Assembly (NCBI GenBank): GCA_012728595.1
Contig: JAAYEU010000035.1
Coordinates: 1 to 41,952, forward strand
Reading direction: 5' to 3'
Source of the DNA: Tissierellia bacterium
GTDB taxonomy: Bacteria; Bacillota; Clostridia; Tissierellales; Tepidimicrobiaceae
Length of the DNA stretch: 41,952 nucleotides
The notes under the pieces were generated by a model, which saw only the letters and a program-made list of their open reading frames with translations, was not told the origin of the DNA and made no database searches. Made by a program: the position numbers and the translations under genes. Of this stretch, positions 24,960 through 34,172 are shown piece by piece. Each line of letters begins with the position of its first letter. The first letter of the stretch is position 1.

Positions 24960-26807
24960 CTAATTATCAGCTGCTTTCTTTAAAGCTTCTGCCCTCTCTT
25001 TCTCCCATATTTCAAGGGCTTCGCTAAATTCTTCAGAATTCATCGGTTTTGCCATAACCTTTTGTCCCTTGAATCTTTCTGCAGATACACCAAATGGTGA
25101 ATATAGGGATTCGAATGGATTTAGTCTGGATGCTGAGTATCCACCTCCACCCACTGCATAAGGAATTACAAAGGCTTCCTCTATGAAGAAGGCTTCTGCT
25201 TCTGCAAATAGCTTATATCTCTTTTCAATATCCAGTCTTTCGGCCTTTGCTTCATTTACCATATTCTCGTAGGTATTCTTTCCATTGGCTTCCTTGTATC
25301 CTTCTGCTAGATGAGGCCAGTTGTAAGTTCCGTCTGGACTGAATGGGTCAGTATAGGTTTCAGGATCAGCATAGTCTGGACCCCAGTTACATTCTAAGAA
25401 GGCATAGTTTCCAGACCTTCTAACCTCTTGTAAGAATCCTGTTGGTGGTTTTGGATCGATTATAATATCTATATAATCTGTACCTAATAGGTTTTCCATT
25501 TGCTGTTCAATTACCTGAGCCCTATTAGCCCAATCACTTACTGACGTATTATAGGGCATCAATACCTTAACTGGGAATTTAGCTTTTCCTTCCAGCTCTT
25601 GTAAGGCCTTTTCCTTATATTCTAAGGCCAATTTTTCATTGAAGGAATCCCTGTTGGAAATATCAGCTAGACTTCCTAACTGGGTATAGTCTACTCCGTC
25701 TAAATCCACAAAGTTCTTTGGTGTTATGGTATTGCTAATTCTCTTTTCTGGATCGTAGGGTTCAGCCGTTAACATAGCAGCCTTCCTATCCAGAGCATGG
25801 AAGAGCGATTTACGGAAGTTTCTGTTATTAACTACTATCTTCCAGTTGTCTGGTTCATATTCTTCTGGGAATTGAGGATCAAAGTTGAAGCAATAGAAGT
25901 ATGAATAGAAACTAGTCCTATTTGGTCTTATCATAGCTTCTTTTTCTGGATCTGACATCCACTCATCCAGTATGTCAGATGAAATGGTAGCATAGTCAAC
26001 TTCCCCTCTTAAGAATAATTCTGGTGCTAGTGTAGCCGCTTCCTTATTATAGGTATGGACTATCTTCTTAATATGAACATTTTCCTTATCCCAGTAATCC
26101 TCATTAGCAACTAATACCCTTCTGTTTTGTGGTTCGAAGGTTTCTAGTATGTAGGCTCCGTTGTATAGTAGGTTTAAGTTATCAGTACCAAATTTATCTC
26201 CTACTTCTTCTAAGAATTGACCATTAACTGGGAAGAAACATACATAAGTAAGCATGGATAAGAAGTATGGTGTTGGCTCTTTTAAGGTATATTCAAGAGT
26301 ATATTTATCTATTGCCTTTACTCCTACTTGTTCAAAGTCTCTTATTTCCCCATTGTAATATTCTTCAGCATTTTTTAGTACACTATAAGCAATATTGGCA
26401 GTTCTAGATTCATTGGCAGGATTTAATATATATTTCATTGCATCTACAAAATCCTGTGCTGTAACTTCAGCATATTCTTCCCCTTCGTGGGTTAACCATT
26501 TTACACCCTCTCTTAACTTAAAGGTCCACACTAAACCATCATCTGATACACTCCACTCTGTAGCAAGGCATGGTTGAACTACTCCGTATCTATCGTAATC
26601 TATTAGGGTATCTACCAAATTTGCTGCAATAGCGAATTCATTAGTAGAAGATGTCACAAGATAGTTTAAAGTTGTTACTTCTCCAGAATAAACTATCCTA
26701 TATTCCTGTACTTCTGCTACATTGTCCCCCGAGGTTTCAGTCCCACCGGAAGAGCAAGCGGTAATAAGCATCATCATTGCCAACATCAAAGCAAATAACC
26801 TCTTCAT
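24960..26807 (-). CDS. oppA: Oligopeptide-binding lipoprotein, OppA type (SBP_bac_5)
   Basis: 615 aa from the ATG at 26807 (RBS GAGGAGGG 6 nt upstream); an in-frame TTG five codons earlier is inside the RBS. A lipoprotein signal MKRLFALMLAMMMLITACSS anchors it outside. The mature protein shows family-5 solute-binding features: TTLNYL, VVQPCLATEWSVSDDGLVWTFKLREGVKW, TAQDFVDAMKYILNP and YNGAYILETFEP. It captures peptides for OppBCDF. Together with the neighbouring YkfC peptidase and epimerase, murein peptides are the likely cargo, though family members often bind general oligopeptides. The transcript should start from the sigma-54 promoter about 100 bp upstream. Confidence 0.94.
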   Translation of the reverse strand: MKRLFALMLAMMMLITACSSGGTETSGDNVAEVQEYRIVYSGEVTTLNYLVTSSTNEFAIAANLVDTLIDYDRYGVVQPCLATEWSVSDDGLVWTFKLREGVKWLTHEGEEYAEVTAQDFVDAMKYILNPANESRTANIAYSVLKNAEEYYNGEIRDFEQVGVKAIDKYTLEYTLKEPTPYFLSMLTYVCFFPVNGQFLEEVGDKFGTDNLNLLYNGAYILETFEPQNRRVLVANEDYWDKENVHIKKIVHTYNKEAATLAPELFLRGEVDYATISSDILDEWMSDPEKEAMIRPNRTSFYSYFYCFNFDPQFPEEYEPDNWKIVVNNRNFRKSLFHALDRKAAMLTAEPYDPEKRISNTITPKNFVDLDGVDYTQLGSLADISNRDSFNEKLALEYKEKALQELEGKAKFPVKVLMPYNTSVSDWANRAQVIEQQMENLLGTDYIDIIIDPKPPTGFLQEVRRSGNYAFLECNWGPDYADPETYTDPFSPDGTYNWPHLAEGYKEANGKNTYENMVNEAKAERLDIEKRYKLFAEAEAFFIEEAFVIPYAVGGGGYSASRLNPFESLYSPFGVSAERFKGQKVMAKPMNSEEFSEALEIWEKERAEALKKAADN

Positions 26808-26917
26808 TATTTCCCTCCTCAAATTTAATATTTATAGAGAATGAGAATAATTTCCTCTAGATCCCTCCTCCCCTTACTTTATTAAGAATGATTAAATAAT
26901 GTTGTATATTAGTTATC

Positions 26918-26932
26918 GCAAAATACATGCCA
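26918..26932 (-). promoter_or_regulatory. Sigma-54 (-24/-12) promoter of oppABCDF-ykfC
   Basis: The minus strand reads TGGCAT-GTATT-TTGC, matching the TGGCAC-N5-TTGC consensus with one mismatch and exact spacing, including the essential GG and GC. It lies upstream of oppA and downstream of a gene for a sigma-54 activator. The start would be near 26907. Confidence 0.75.
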
Positions 26933-27016
26933 TATTCTATTATCCGCAAAATTATTAATTCCTACGGTTTTATCTGCCCTTTTAACCACTCAAACTATTC
27001 TTAAAATTTAAAAATA

Positions 27017-27031
27017 TTCCAAATATTGGAA
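27017..27031. promoter_or_regulatory. Palindrome, candidate enhancer site for the sigma-54 activator
   Basis: TTCCAA-ATA-TTGGAA is a perfect 15-bp inverted repeat about 90-100 bp upstream of the -24/-12 promoter, the usual distance for binding by a Fis-type HTH activator. Assignment is by position. Confidence 0.5.
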
Positions 27032-27040
27032 CTAGAAACT

Positions 27041-27093
27041 GGCTTTGTTGCATGCCCTGTTTCTCTTGTTTATCTATCCTAAAGGCTTTGTTG
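27041..27093 (+). repeat. Two direct copies of GGCTTTGTTG
   Basis: GGCTTTGTTG occurs at 27041-27050 and 27084-27093, 43 bp apart (about four helical turns), beside the palindrome in the upstream activating region. It may be a second class of binding site or chance. Confidence 0.4.
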
Positions 27094-27119
27094 TTCTGCT
27101 TTCCTGATTTTCGGAAAAT

Positions 27120-27133
27120 TCCCGCAAACGGGA
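27120..27133 (-). terminator. Weak terminator after the activator gene
   Basis: TCCCG-TTTG-CGGGA on the minus strand, a 5-bp GC stem followed by a short T-run (ATTTT), 8 nt past the stop codon. Confidence 0.45.
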
Positions 27134-27141
27134 TTAGTTTC

Positions 27142-28995
27142 TTAAAACCCATATCTTTTTAATTTTTCGTAAAAAGTGGTTTTGCTAATGCCTAAGGCCT
27201 TCATCGCCTTTTTCTTATCCCCCTTATAATATTCCAATGCCCTTTTTATTGCCTCCCTTTCACAATTTTTCACAACTTCCCTTAAGGGTATTATATGATG
27301 GATTTGATTATTTTCTTCCTTTACATCTATCATAATATGTTTTGAAAGTATTGTATTGCTTTCAGATAGGTTAACTGCCCTTTCTAATATATTTTCTAGT
27401 TCCCTGACATTTCCTGGCCAAGTGTATCTAGTAAGTAATTGCATGGCTTCTGCTGAAATCCGCTTTCTTTCAACTCCAATTTCCTTGCAAATTTTGGGTA
27501 ACAGCATATCCACCAAGGAATAGATATCCTCTATTCTTTCCCTAAGGGGTGGTATCCAGATAGGAAATACGTTTATCCTATAATACAGGTCCTCCCTAAA
27601 TCTGCCCTCCAACATCTCCTGTTCTAAATTCTTGTTGGTAGCAGCGATTATCCTTACATTTACATTGACCCTTTCCGTCCCACCAACCCTATAGAAGCTC
27701 TTGTCCTGAAGAACTTGTAACAATTTCACTTGTAAGTTTAATGGAATATCTCCTAATTCATCTAAGAAGATGGTTCCCCCATTGGCCTTTTCGAAAAATC
27801 CAATTTTCCCTTCCTTCTTGGCTCCGGTAAAGGCACCCTTCTCATAGCCGAATAGTTCAGATTCCAACAGGGTTGCTGGAATGGAGCCACAATTTACATG
27901 GATGAAGGGCTTATCTTTAAACTTGCTATTTTCATGAATAGCCTTAGCTAGTAAGGTTTTTCCAGTACCACTTTCACCAAGGATAAGAACCGTGGAATTG
28001 GTTTTAGAGGCTCTCATGGCCAGCCTTTTCACCTGATTTATTTCCTTGCTTTCTCCTACGAAGTTTGGAAAGGTCTTTTTAAATACCCTCTCCTCATTAA
28101 GCTGTTTTTCTACCCTATCCAGCTCCGATAGAGCCTTATCCCTTTCCTTGATGATCCTCCTGATTTCAGTAATATCCTCTACCTTTAAGGCAGCACCAAT
28201 CCTCTTTCCATCCTTATCTACAGGCAGTAGAGTGCAGATGGTAGGTATTCCATTTATTTCCTTGAATTCTTCTTCATAGCTTATATCTTCTCCCTTAGCT
28301 ACCCGATAAAACTCCTCTATAGTAGGACTTCCCTTATGGATTTCAAATATATCCTTTCCTATAACATCTAGTATATTATGATTATCTCCTTTAGCCCTAA
28401 AATGACCACCCTTTAATAGTTCATTTATGCTTTCTCCCCGAGCAGTATAGCCTTGGGCTTGATAAAACTTCATCTTCTTAGTTTTTCCGTCTAATACTAC
28501 CATGTGGCCAATGGCGTTTATATAGGCCATGGAGTATTTTTCTCCGTCTACCTCAATGGTGATAATCTTATTAACAAAGTCGATTACAGCCCTTATATTT
28601 AATCCTAAGAAGTTGCTCTCTAACTTTAAGGTATCTTCCATATTGTCGGGTTTTACGTACTTATATACAGCTGGTGGTTCCTTCTGTTTAAAGATTCCTA
28701 TTGCTAGTATTCCATCTCCCTCTTCTATGTTATCATCCTTCACTCCAATGCATTCTAAGGATTTGCTATCTAAATTTCCATCATCTCGCCCTAGGGAATT
28801 ATCTCCTATAATAACAATATCCCCTCTATTGATTTTACCCTTGTCGTGGCTTATCTGCTGATTAGTTACTATACCGAATATTTCCTTGGCTTTATTGTTA
28901 TATATTTGGATTTTCCCTTTATTATCGATTACAATCAGGCCTTCAGACATGATATCGGTAAATATCCTTACATAGTCGTCAGAGTTAACAAGCAT
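27142..28995 (-). CDS. Sigma-54-dependent transcriptional activator with PAS-type sensor region
   Basis: 617 aa. The N-terminal sensor starts as a PAS domain ([26 protein letters not shown]) but then has an insert of more than 100 residues ([31 protein letters not shown]) before further PAS-like sequence ending [10 protein letters not shown] and a short coiled coil. The AAA+ domain (about 310-540) has Walker A GESGTGKT, the sigma-54-contact loop GAFTGA, Walker [10 protein letters not shown] and arginine fingers in [13 protein letters not shown] Fis-type HTH ends the protein ([23 protein letters not shown]). It lies 11 nt after the epimerase gene, and a -24/-12 promoter sits between it and oppA. 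It most probably activates opp-ykfC in response to a murein-derived or metabolic ligand (inference). Confidence 0.95.
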   Translation of the reverse strand: MLVNSDDYVRIFTDIMSEGLIVIDNKGKIQIYNNKAKEIFGIVTNQQISHDKGKINRGDIVIIGDNSLGRDDGNLDSKSLECIGVKDDNIEEGDGILAIGIFKQKEPPAVYKYVKPDNMEDTLKLESNFLGLNIRAVIDFVNKIITIEVDGEKYSMAYINAIGHMVVLDGKTKKMKFYQAQGYTARGESINELLKGGHFRAKGDNHNILDVIGKDIFEIHKGSPTIEEFYRVAKGEDISYEEEFKEINGIPTICTLLPVDKDGKRIGAALKVEDITEIRRIIKERDKALSELDRVEKQLNEERVFKKTFPNFVGESKEINQVKRLAMRASKTNSTVLILGESGTGKTLLAKAIHENSKFKDKPFIHVNCGSIPATLLESELFGYEKGAFTGAKKEGKIGFFEKANGGTIFLDELGDIPLNLQVKLLQVLQDKSFYRVGGTERVNVNVRIIAATNKNLEQEMLEGRFREDLYYRINVFPIWIPPLRERIEDIYSLVDMLLPKICKEIGVERKRISAEAMQLLTRYTWPGNVRELENILERAVNLSESNTILSKHIMIDVKEENNQIHHIIPLREVVKNCEREAIKRALEYYKGDKKKAMKALGISKTTFYEKLKRYGF

Positions 28996-29006
28996 TATAC
29001 CACCCT

Positions 29007-30095
29007 TTAATCGAAGACAATATTCCCTATATCAACAAATCCTAGACCAGCTTTGTTGGATAGCTTTATTTGATGCTCATTATACTGGGCACCACCGATA
29101 ATGGGATCTTCTGCTAGGAGGTTTGGACTATCTAGGTCATACTTGCTTATAATCTTTTTAGCTGCTGCTAAATGGCAAGCGGCTGTTAGGCCAATTTTAC
29201 TCTCCATCATACAGCCAATCATGCATTCCACTCCAAAGCTTTCAGCAATGCTTGCTATCTTCAAGGCCTTATATATTCCACCGGCCTTCATTAGCTTTAT
29301 ATTGACCATATCGGCTGCCCTAGTCTGGATGATTTTTACTGCATCTAATGGTGAGAAGCAGCTTTCATCTGCCAAGATTGGAGTGTACACATTTTCAGTT
29401 ACAAATTTAAGGCCTTCAATATCATGGGCTTTAACAGGCTGTTCAATAAGCTCCATATCAAGGCCTAAATCCTCCATCTTTCGTATAACCATTACTGCTT
29501 CCTTAGGGGTCCAACCCTGATTTGCATCGGCCCTAATTTTTATATCATATCCTATAGCCTCCCTAATGGCCTTAATCCTCTCTATATCCTTTTTCCAATC
29601 CTTTCCTACCTTTATCTTCAAGGTCTTATAGCCCTTTTCTACCGCCTTTATGCTATCCTCTACCATTTCCTCTGGTTCATTAACGCTGATGGTTATATCG
29701 GTGGTAATTTCATCTTTATATCCACCCAGCAGCTTATAAACAGGGGCATTATACAGCTGACCATATAGATCGTATAAGGCCATATCTATTGCAGCTTTAG
29801 GGCTTGTATTATTTACCAAAGAGCTATGAAGTATGTCCATTAAGTTTTCAAAATCCTCTATGTACCTTCCTATTAGTTTAGGACCTATTTCCTCGGAAAT
29901 AGCCCCTTTAATTGAGCTCATAAAGTCTCCTGTAATTACCTGAGTAATTGCAGCTTCCCCATATCCTACATTGCCGGTGTCCGTAGTAATCTTTACAACT
30001 ACATTTTCCAAAACCCTTACTTCTCTCAGGGCTGTTTTAAAGGGTTTCTTCAAAGGAATCCTTATTTTACCCACTTGGACATCAGTAATCTTCAT
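29007..30095 (-). CDS. L-Ala-D/L-Glu epimerase (enolase superfamily, YkfB/YcjG type)
   Basis: 362 aa from the ATG at 30095 (RBS AAGGTGG); an in-frame TTG two codons earlier is too close to the RBS. Enolase-superfamily residues are all visible: the KxK base (TLKIKVG), metal ligands in [13 protein letters not shown] and LADES, the second-face Lys in NIKLMKAGG, and GCMMES. The C-terminal DLDSP is the Asp-x-Asp that binds the dipeptide amino group in L-Ala-D/L-Glu epimerases and separates them from muconate enzymes. It converts L-Ala-D-Glu to L-Ala-L-Glu, so that ordinary dipeptidases can finish the breakdown. It is co-oriented with and 11 nt from the sigma-54 activator gene. Confidence 0.9.
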   Translation of the reverse strand: MKITDVQVGKIRIPLKKPFKTALREVRVLENVVVKITTDTGNVGYGEAAITQVITGDFMSSIKGAISEEIGPKLIGRYIEDFENLMDILHSSLVNNTSPKAAIDMALYDLYGQLYNAPVYKLLGGYKDEITTDITISVNEPEEMVEDSIKAVEKGYKTLKIKVGKDWKKDIERIKAIREAIGYDIKIRADANQGWTPKEAVMVIRKMEDLGLDMELIEQPVKAHDIEGLKFVTENVYTPILADESCFSPLDAVKIIQTRAADMVNIKLMKAGGIYKALKIASIAESFGVECMIGCMMESKIGLTAACHLAAAKKIISKYDLDSPNLLAEDPIIGGAQYNEHQIKLSNKAGLGFVDIGNIVFD

Positions 30096-30128
30096 AGTCA
30101 ATTCCCACCTTCTATATATATTATTAAG

Positions 30129-30137
30129 ATTATACCA
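30129..30137 (-). promoter_or_regulatory. Extended -10 promoter of the epimerase-activator pair
   Basis: Minus strand TGG-TATAAT (30137-30129) is a perfect extended -10; the -35 position is poor. It lies 34 bp before the epimerase ATG. No clear terminator is visible between the upstream peptidase gene and this site. Confidence 0.6.
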
Positions 30138-30229
30138 TTATATTCATTTTTATCCTAGTCTATTTTTCCGCAAATTAAGTAAGTATCCCTTCCATATCCA
30201 TCAATTATTGTTAAAATCTTTATCAACCA

Positions 30230-31546
30230 CTAATTTGTAACGAATTCCTTACATGTTACTACACTTTCCAGATAGCTCCTCCCGCTAGAGGTCCTTATGG
30301 TTAAGGGTGTTACTACCGTCTTCATAACATCTATATATTCCAAGCCATTTTCCCCTTCTTCATAATAGGCAGCAGCTTGGTGTATTATATAGCCTATTCC
30401 TTCCTCTTCTCCCAGGTACAGCATAATATGACCTGGCATATATAAAACACTTGCTGATGGCATATCATCCTTAGCGTAAAGTTTTCCTATGGAATCCAAG
30501 CCCTGTTGGATTGAGTTTCTCGGTAGCTTTAATCCAAAAGTTCTGTGGATATCCATTATAAAGGCAGAACAGTCCCTAGTATTGTTCATTCCTCCCCATC
30601 CATATTCCTCTCCTAGGAATTTAAAGGCCTGCTTGATAATATTCCCCTTAGTATAGGGAAGATAGCCTTTATTAAAGGAGTTTGAAAGAGGGAGTTCCCT
30701 TTCTACAAGTTCCAAATAGCCTTCCTGCTTTCTTTTAGGCATTAAAACCCTATAGCCTTCCTCTTCCTCTATTAAGGGAAGTCTAACTCCCATATCTAGA
30801 ATGACCCCTTCCAAGTCCACCTGTCTGTCGATGACGACTAAGAAGGGCTCCCAATTTATACAGTCAAAAATTTCCCCCTTATCCCCAATCGCCACATCTT
30901 CCTTGGGTATCCACCCCAGGTAGTTGTACATCCTTCCGAAATACCATTCTCCATCAGCAGATTCGGAATATATGGCCAATGGCTCCCAAGGATAGATAGC
31001 CGTCTCCAGGAATCTGTCGAAGTTTTTATCTTCCTTCTCCCTATAGGATGGTTCCCTGGTAGGAAAAGTCTTAAGGACAGTCCTGTTAACGGCTATGGCA
31101 TATTTTACCTCTATCCTTTGAGGAAGGGATTTAAGATTTAGATTATCTATTAGGCTATTATAATAAGCTTCATCCATTACATTCCCCTGACTATCGTATC
31201 TTAACTCTATGGGAATTTGGCTGACGGATTTTATCAGCTCTTCCAATTGGGACCTTTCTAGAATATCCTGATGATGTTCTATATCCGCCAGATAATCCAA
31301 TTGATAGAAATTGCGCCTATTATAGTCTTCAATCTGTGAAGTATCCATTAGGAGCAAATCCTTATTCCCTATTTTTTCTAGCCAAAACTCCGGGTCTTCT
31401 ATGGCATATGATTGGACTTCCACATAGGTTTTTTCATAAGGATCTTCAAGATCCCCATTTCTGTTTAACCACTCATTTAATCTAAATAGGAAAAAAGCGA
31501 TCATAGCTAATAATATAATGATTAATATCCTCTTTCTATCTTCCAC
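30230..31546 (-). CDS. Membrane-anchored NlpC/P60 peptidase with SH3 domains
   Basis: 438 aa. An N-terminal uncleaved membrane anchor (about 7-21) places the rest outside. An N_NLPC_P60-like helical region and two SH3b-like segments (about 150-290; WYFGRMYNYLGWIPKEDV) precede the NlpC/P60 domain with Cys326 (TRDCSAF), His373 (MPGHIMLYLG) and His389 (YIIHQAA). The layout resembles secreted gamma-D-glutamyl-L-diamino acid endopeptidases. It would cut peptidoglycan stem peptides at D-Glu-diamino acid bonds outside the cell and supply peptides to the neighbouring Opp system (inference). It is 27 nt from the glutaminase gene. Confidence 0.9.
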   Translation of the reverse strand: MEDRKRILIIILLAMIAFFLFRLNEWLNRNGDLEDPYEKTYVEVQSYAIEDPEFWLEKIGNKDLLLMDTSQIEDYNRRNFYQLDYLADIEHHQDILERSQLEELIKSVSQIPIELRYDSQGNVMDEAYYNSLIDNLNLKSLPQRIEVKYAIAVNRTVLKTFPTREPSYREKEDKNFDRFLETAIYPWEPLAIYSESADGEWYFGRMYNYLGWIPKEDVAIGDKGEIFDCINWEPFLVVIDRQVDLEGVILDMGVRLPLIEEEEGYRVLMPKRKQEGYLELVERELPLSNSFNKGYLPYTKGNIIKQAFKFLGEEYGWGGMNNTRDCSAFIMDIHRTFGLKLPRNSIQQGLDSIGKLYAKDDMPSASVLYMPGHIMLYLGEEEGIGYIIHQAAAYYEEGENGLEYIDVMKTVVTPLTIRTSSGRSYLESVVTCKEFVTN

Positions 31547-31573
31547 CCAAATACCCCCATAAATTAGAATCCA

Positions 31574-32488
31574 TCAGCTAAAAATACTCAATTTTAGCTC
31601 TTTGGATAAATCCTTTAATAGTTCCAATCCTGCCAAGGAATTTCCATATTGGTCCAAGGCAGGAGCATAAACTCCTATGCCAAATCTATTGGGTACAACG
31701 GCTAAAACTCCTCCGGCAACCCCACTTTTTGCAGGAATTCCCACCTGCGCCAAATATTCACCACTATAATCATACATACCACAGCTGGTCATGATGGCTA
31801 GGCTTGTATTTATTATCTCTTCATCTACTAACTTTTCATCACTTCCCAGAGGCCTACCCTTACTAGCTAAAAATATACCTATTCTGGCAAGATCAATACA
31901 ATCCACCTCAATAGAGCACTGTTTGAAATAGGCATTAAGAATTTCTTCAACATCCCCTTCTAAAAGGCCCTTGTTTTTCAAAAGATATGCAATTGCCCTG
32001 TTTTTATCGGCTGTTGCCTTTTCTGATAGATAAACCTCTTCATTATATTTAATATGTTGGTTGGAACTAATTTCCCTTAATAGCTTTAAAAGCCTATCAA
32101 ATTTTTCTTCTCCCTCCCCTTTTATTAAGGAGGTAGTTACTATTGCTCCAGCGTTTATCATTGGATTGGCTGGCTTATCCCCATGGGGTAGGTCTAATTT
32201 ATAAAGGGAATTAAAGGCATAGTCTGCTGGTTTCATGCCTACCCTTTCAAAAACCCTTTCTCCATTATCCATTAGAGCCAATATTAAGGCCATGACCTTG
32301 GATATGCTCTGCATGGTAAATTTCCTATCATAATCACCAGCACAATAAAGATTTCCCTCTATATCCAGTATACATATGCCTAAATCCTTAGGATTTGCTT
32401 TTTTTAAAGCTGGGATATAGCTTGCAACCTGCCCCTTATCTGTCAGAGGCTTGTTTTTTTCAATCAGTCTATCTAATAATTCCTTCAT
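31574..32488 (-). CDS. glsA: Glutaminase A
   Basis: 304 aa, the standard length of bacterial glutaminase (beta-lactamase-like fold). Catalytic SxxK is Ser61-Ile-Ser-Lys64 in FTMQSISKVMAL; NPMINAGAI, and YDYSGEYLAQVGIPAKSGVAGGVLAVVP complete the family pattern. It hydrolyses glutamine to glutamate and ammonia in the cytoplasm. It lies 14 nt after the kinase gene (RBS GGGGG) and before the NlpC/P60 gene, in a closely spaced co-oriented group. Confidence 0.96.
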   Translation of the reverse strand: MKELLDRLIEKNKPLTDKGQVASYIPALKKANPKDLGICILDIEGNLYCAGDYDRKFTMQSISKVMALILALMDNGERVFERVGMKPADYAFNSLYKLDLPHGDKPANPMINAGAIVTTSLIKGEGEEKFDRLLKLLREISSNQHIKYNEEVYLSEKATADKNRAIAYLLKNKGLLEGDVEEILNAYFKQCSIEVDCIDLARIGIFLASKGRPLGSDEKLVDEEIINTSLAIMTSCGMYDYSGEYLAQVGIPAKSGVAGGVLAVVPNRFGIGVYAPALDQYGNSLAGLELLKDLSKELKLSIFS

Positions 32489-32502
32489 TTTAATTCCCCC
32501 AT

Positions 32503-34167
32503 TTAATGGACATTGATATCTGCCCCACCTATAAACTCCCTTAAAATAGAATTAGGTGGAATTATATTTTCTTCTTCAATATCTATGAAATACTTTAAGA
32601 ACTGTAATAGCCTCCTAGCCTCAGAATAATATATGCTGCTATTATCCACTTGCCTTAGTAGAGGTATGGCATGTTTTTTAAGAACTGATAGTTCATATAC
32701 TAAAGCGGAATCGAACATGATATCTGCCTCTTCCTGGTAGGGAAATATATTTTTTTCCTCCCCTTCAATTACCCCCTGCCAGAGTTCAAAGGTTCTAAAT
32801 ACATCGTTGCCCCTAAATTTATTGTCCCTTACAAGCCTTCTGATGAATCTTGTATCAGTTGTAGAAATCCTCTTATGGGCATCTATATTAAGTTGGGTTA
32901 AGGCAGATATATATATCTTGAATTTATTCTTTTCTGGGATGTGTTCCGTCAATCTTGGGTTTAGTCCATGGATACCCTCTACTATGATGGGATGATCCTT
33001 GTCTACTCTAATTCTTACACCAGAATTTTCGCTCTTACCGGTGATGAAATTGTATTTGGGTAGTTCTATCTCTTCCCCTTCCAATAGCTTTACTAAATCT
33101 CCATTTAACCTTTCCAAATCTATAGCTTCGATGGATTCAAAGTCATATTCCCCTTTTTCGTTTAAAGGGGTTTTGTCCCTATCTACAAAATAATCGTCTA
33201 CCGAGATGGCAATGGGCCTTTTTCCATTGACCTTTAAATGGATTGCCAACCTTTGAGCAAAGGTGGTTTTACCCGAAGAAGAAGGTCCAGCAATTAAGAT
33301 TATATTTATATCATCGTCTTTACAGATTTCATCGGCTATATGCCCTATCTTTTTTTCGTGTAAGGCTTCCGATATACGAATTACTTCCCCAATTTCTCCA
33401 TTGAGCACCTTTTCATTTAAGGAGCCTAGAAAGGCTAAATCTAATATGCTGGCCCATTCATTGGCTTCCTTAAATACCTTTGCTAATTTTTTGCGCTCTC
33501 TGAATTTAGGTATCTTGTCTACGGAAGCGGTAGTTGGAAATAGGATTATGGCTCCGGGATAATAGTATTTTAGGTCGAATAGTTTTACATAGCCAGTAGA
33601 AGGGGCTAAATAACCATGAAAACCATCAACATGGTCTCCAATTCTATAAATTTGTATTTCTTCCCTATCAAGGGTATTGTGAAGCCTGACCTTATCCTCA
33701 TATCCCTGTTTTTTAAACAGCTCTATCCCTTCTTCTGCTGGAACCTTTTCCCTAATGATAGGGATATCCTTCTCTATAATCTCCTCCATCTTCTCCTTTA
33801 TCATCCTTATTTCACTAAAACTTATGGATTTTCCCCCTTCTAATTCAGCATAAATTCCTTCTCCTATGGAATGTTCAATCTTTACTGTACACTGGGGAAA
33901 AAGACTTTCACAAGCCATTATGAAAACAGCGGAAATGGTCCTAGCATAAATTCTATTTCCGTCGTCATCTCTTATGGAAAGAAAGCGGATGTTCATTCCC
34001 TCTTTAACACTTTTTTGAAGGTGGTATATTTGGTTATTGATTCTGGCTCCTAGATACTTTTTATACTCTTTACCAAAGGCCATCTTTGATAGGTCCTCCA
34101 ATGTACTTCCCTTTTCTACGGTAAATTCTCCTTTCCCTTCCACATTTACCCTTATCGTTTCCCTCAC
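32503..34167 (-). CDS. Nucleoside (uridine-type) kinase fused to TGS and ThrRS second additional domains
   Basis: 554 aa. Residues about 1-65 resemble a TGS domain (TIRVNVEGKGEFTVEKGSTLEDLS), about 70-220 a threonyl-tRNA synthetase second additional domain (TSAD) (CTVKIEHSIGEGIYAEL, with GDHVDGFHGYLAPSTGYVKLF), and the C-terminal half a PRK/uridine-kinase domain with Walker A AGPSSSGKTTFAQ, SVDDYFVD and IIVEGIHGLNP. The fusion is common in Clostridia and is annotated as a nucleoside kinase. It carries no synthetase core. The start is a GTG with GGGAGG 8 nt upstream. Phosphorylation of uridine or cytidine is likely; what the TGS/TSAD part binds is unknown. Confidence 0.9.
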   Translation of the reverse strand: MRETIRVNVEGKGEFTVEKGSTLEDLSKMAFGKEYKKYLGARINNQIYHLQKSVKEGMNIRFLSIRDDDGNRIYARTISAVFIMACESLFPQCTVKIEHSIGEGIYAELEGGKSISFSEIRMIKEKMEEIIEKDIPIIREKVPAEEGIELFKKQGYEDKVRLHNTLDREEIQIYRIGDHVDGFHGYLAPSTGYVKLFDLKYYYPGAIILFPTTASVDKIPKFRERKKLAKVFKEANEWASILDLAFLGSLNEKVLNGEIGEVIRISEALHEKKIGHIADEICKDDDINIILIAGPSSSGKTTFAQRLAIHLKVNGKRPIAISVDDYFVDRDKTPLNEKGEYDFESIEAIDLERLNGDLVKLLEGEEIELPKYNFITGKSENSGVRIRVDKDHPIIVEGIHGLNPRLTEHIPEKNKFKIYISALTQLNIDAHKRISTTDTRFIRRLVRDNKFRGNDVFRTFELWQGVIEGEEKNIFPYQEEADIMFDSALVYELSVLKKHAIPLLRQVDNSSIYYSEARRLLQFLKYFIDIEEENIIPPNSILREFIGGADINVH

Positions 34168-34172
34168 TGTAT

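Larger units (their letters stand above)
26823..27141. other. 319-bp intergenic regulatory region between the sigma-54 activator and oppA
   Basis: No ORF of note. From oppA outwards it holds an AT-rich leader of about 85-100 nt, a sigma-54 -24/-12 promoter, an AT-rich spacer, a 15-bp palindrome, two copies of GGCTTTGTTG, a short ATTTTC/GAAAAT palindrome (27107-27119) and the weak terminator of the activator gene. This is the expected arrangement for enhancer-dependent control. Confidence 0.7.
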
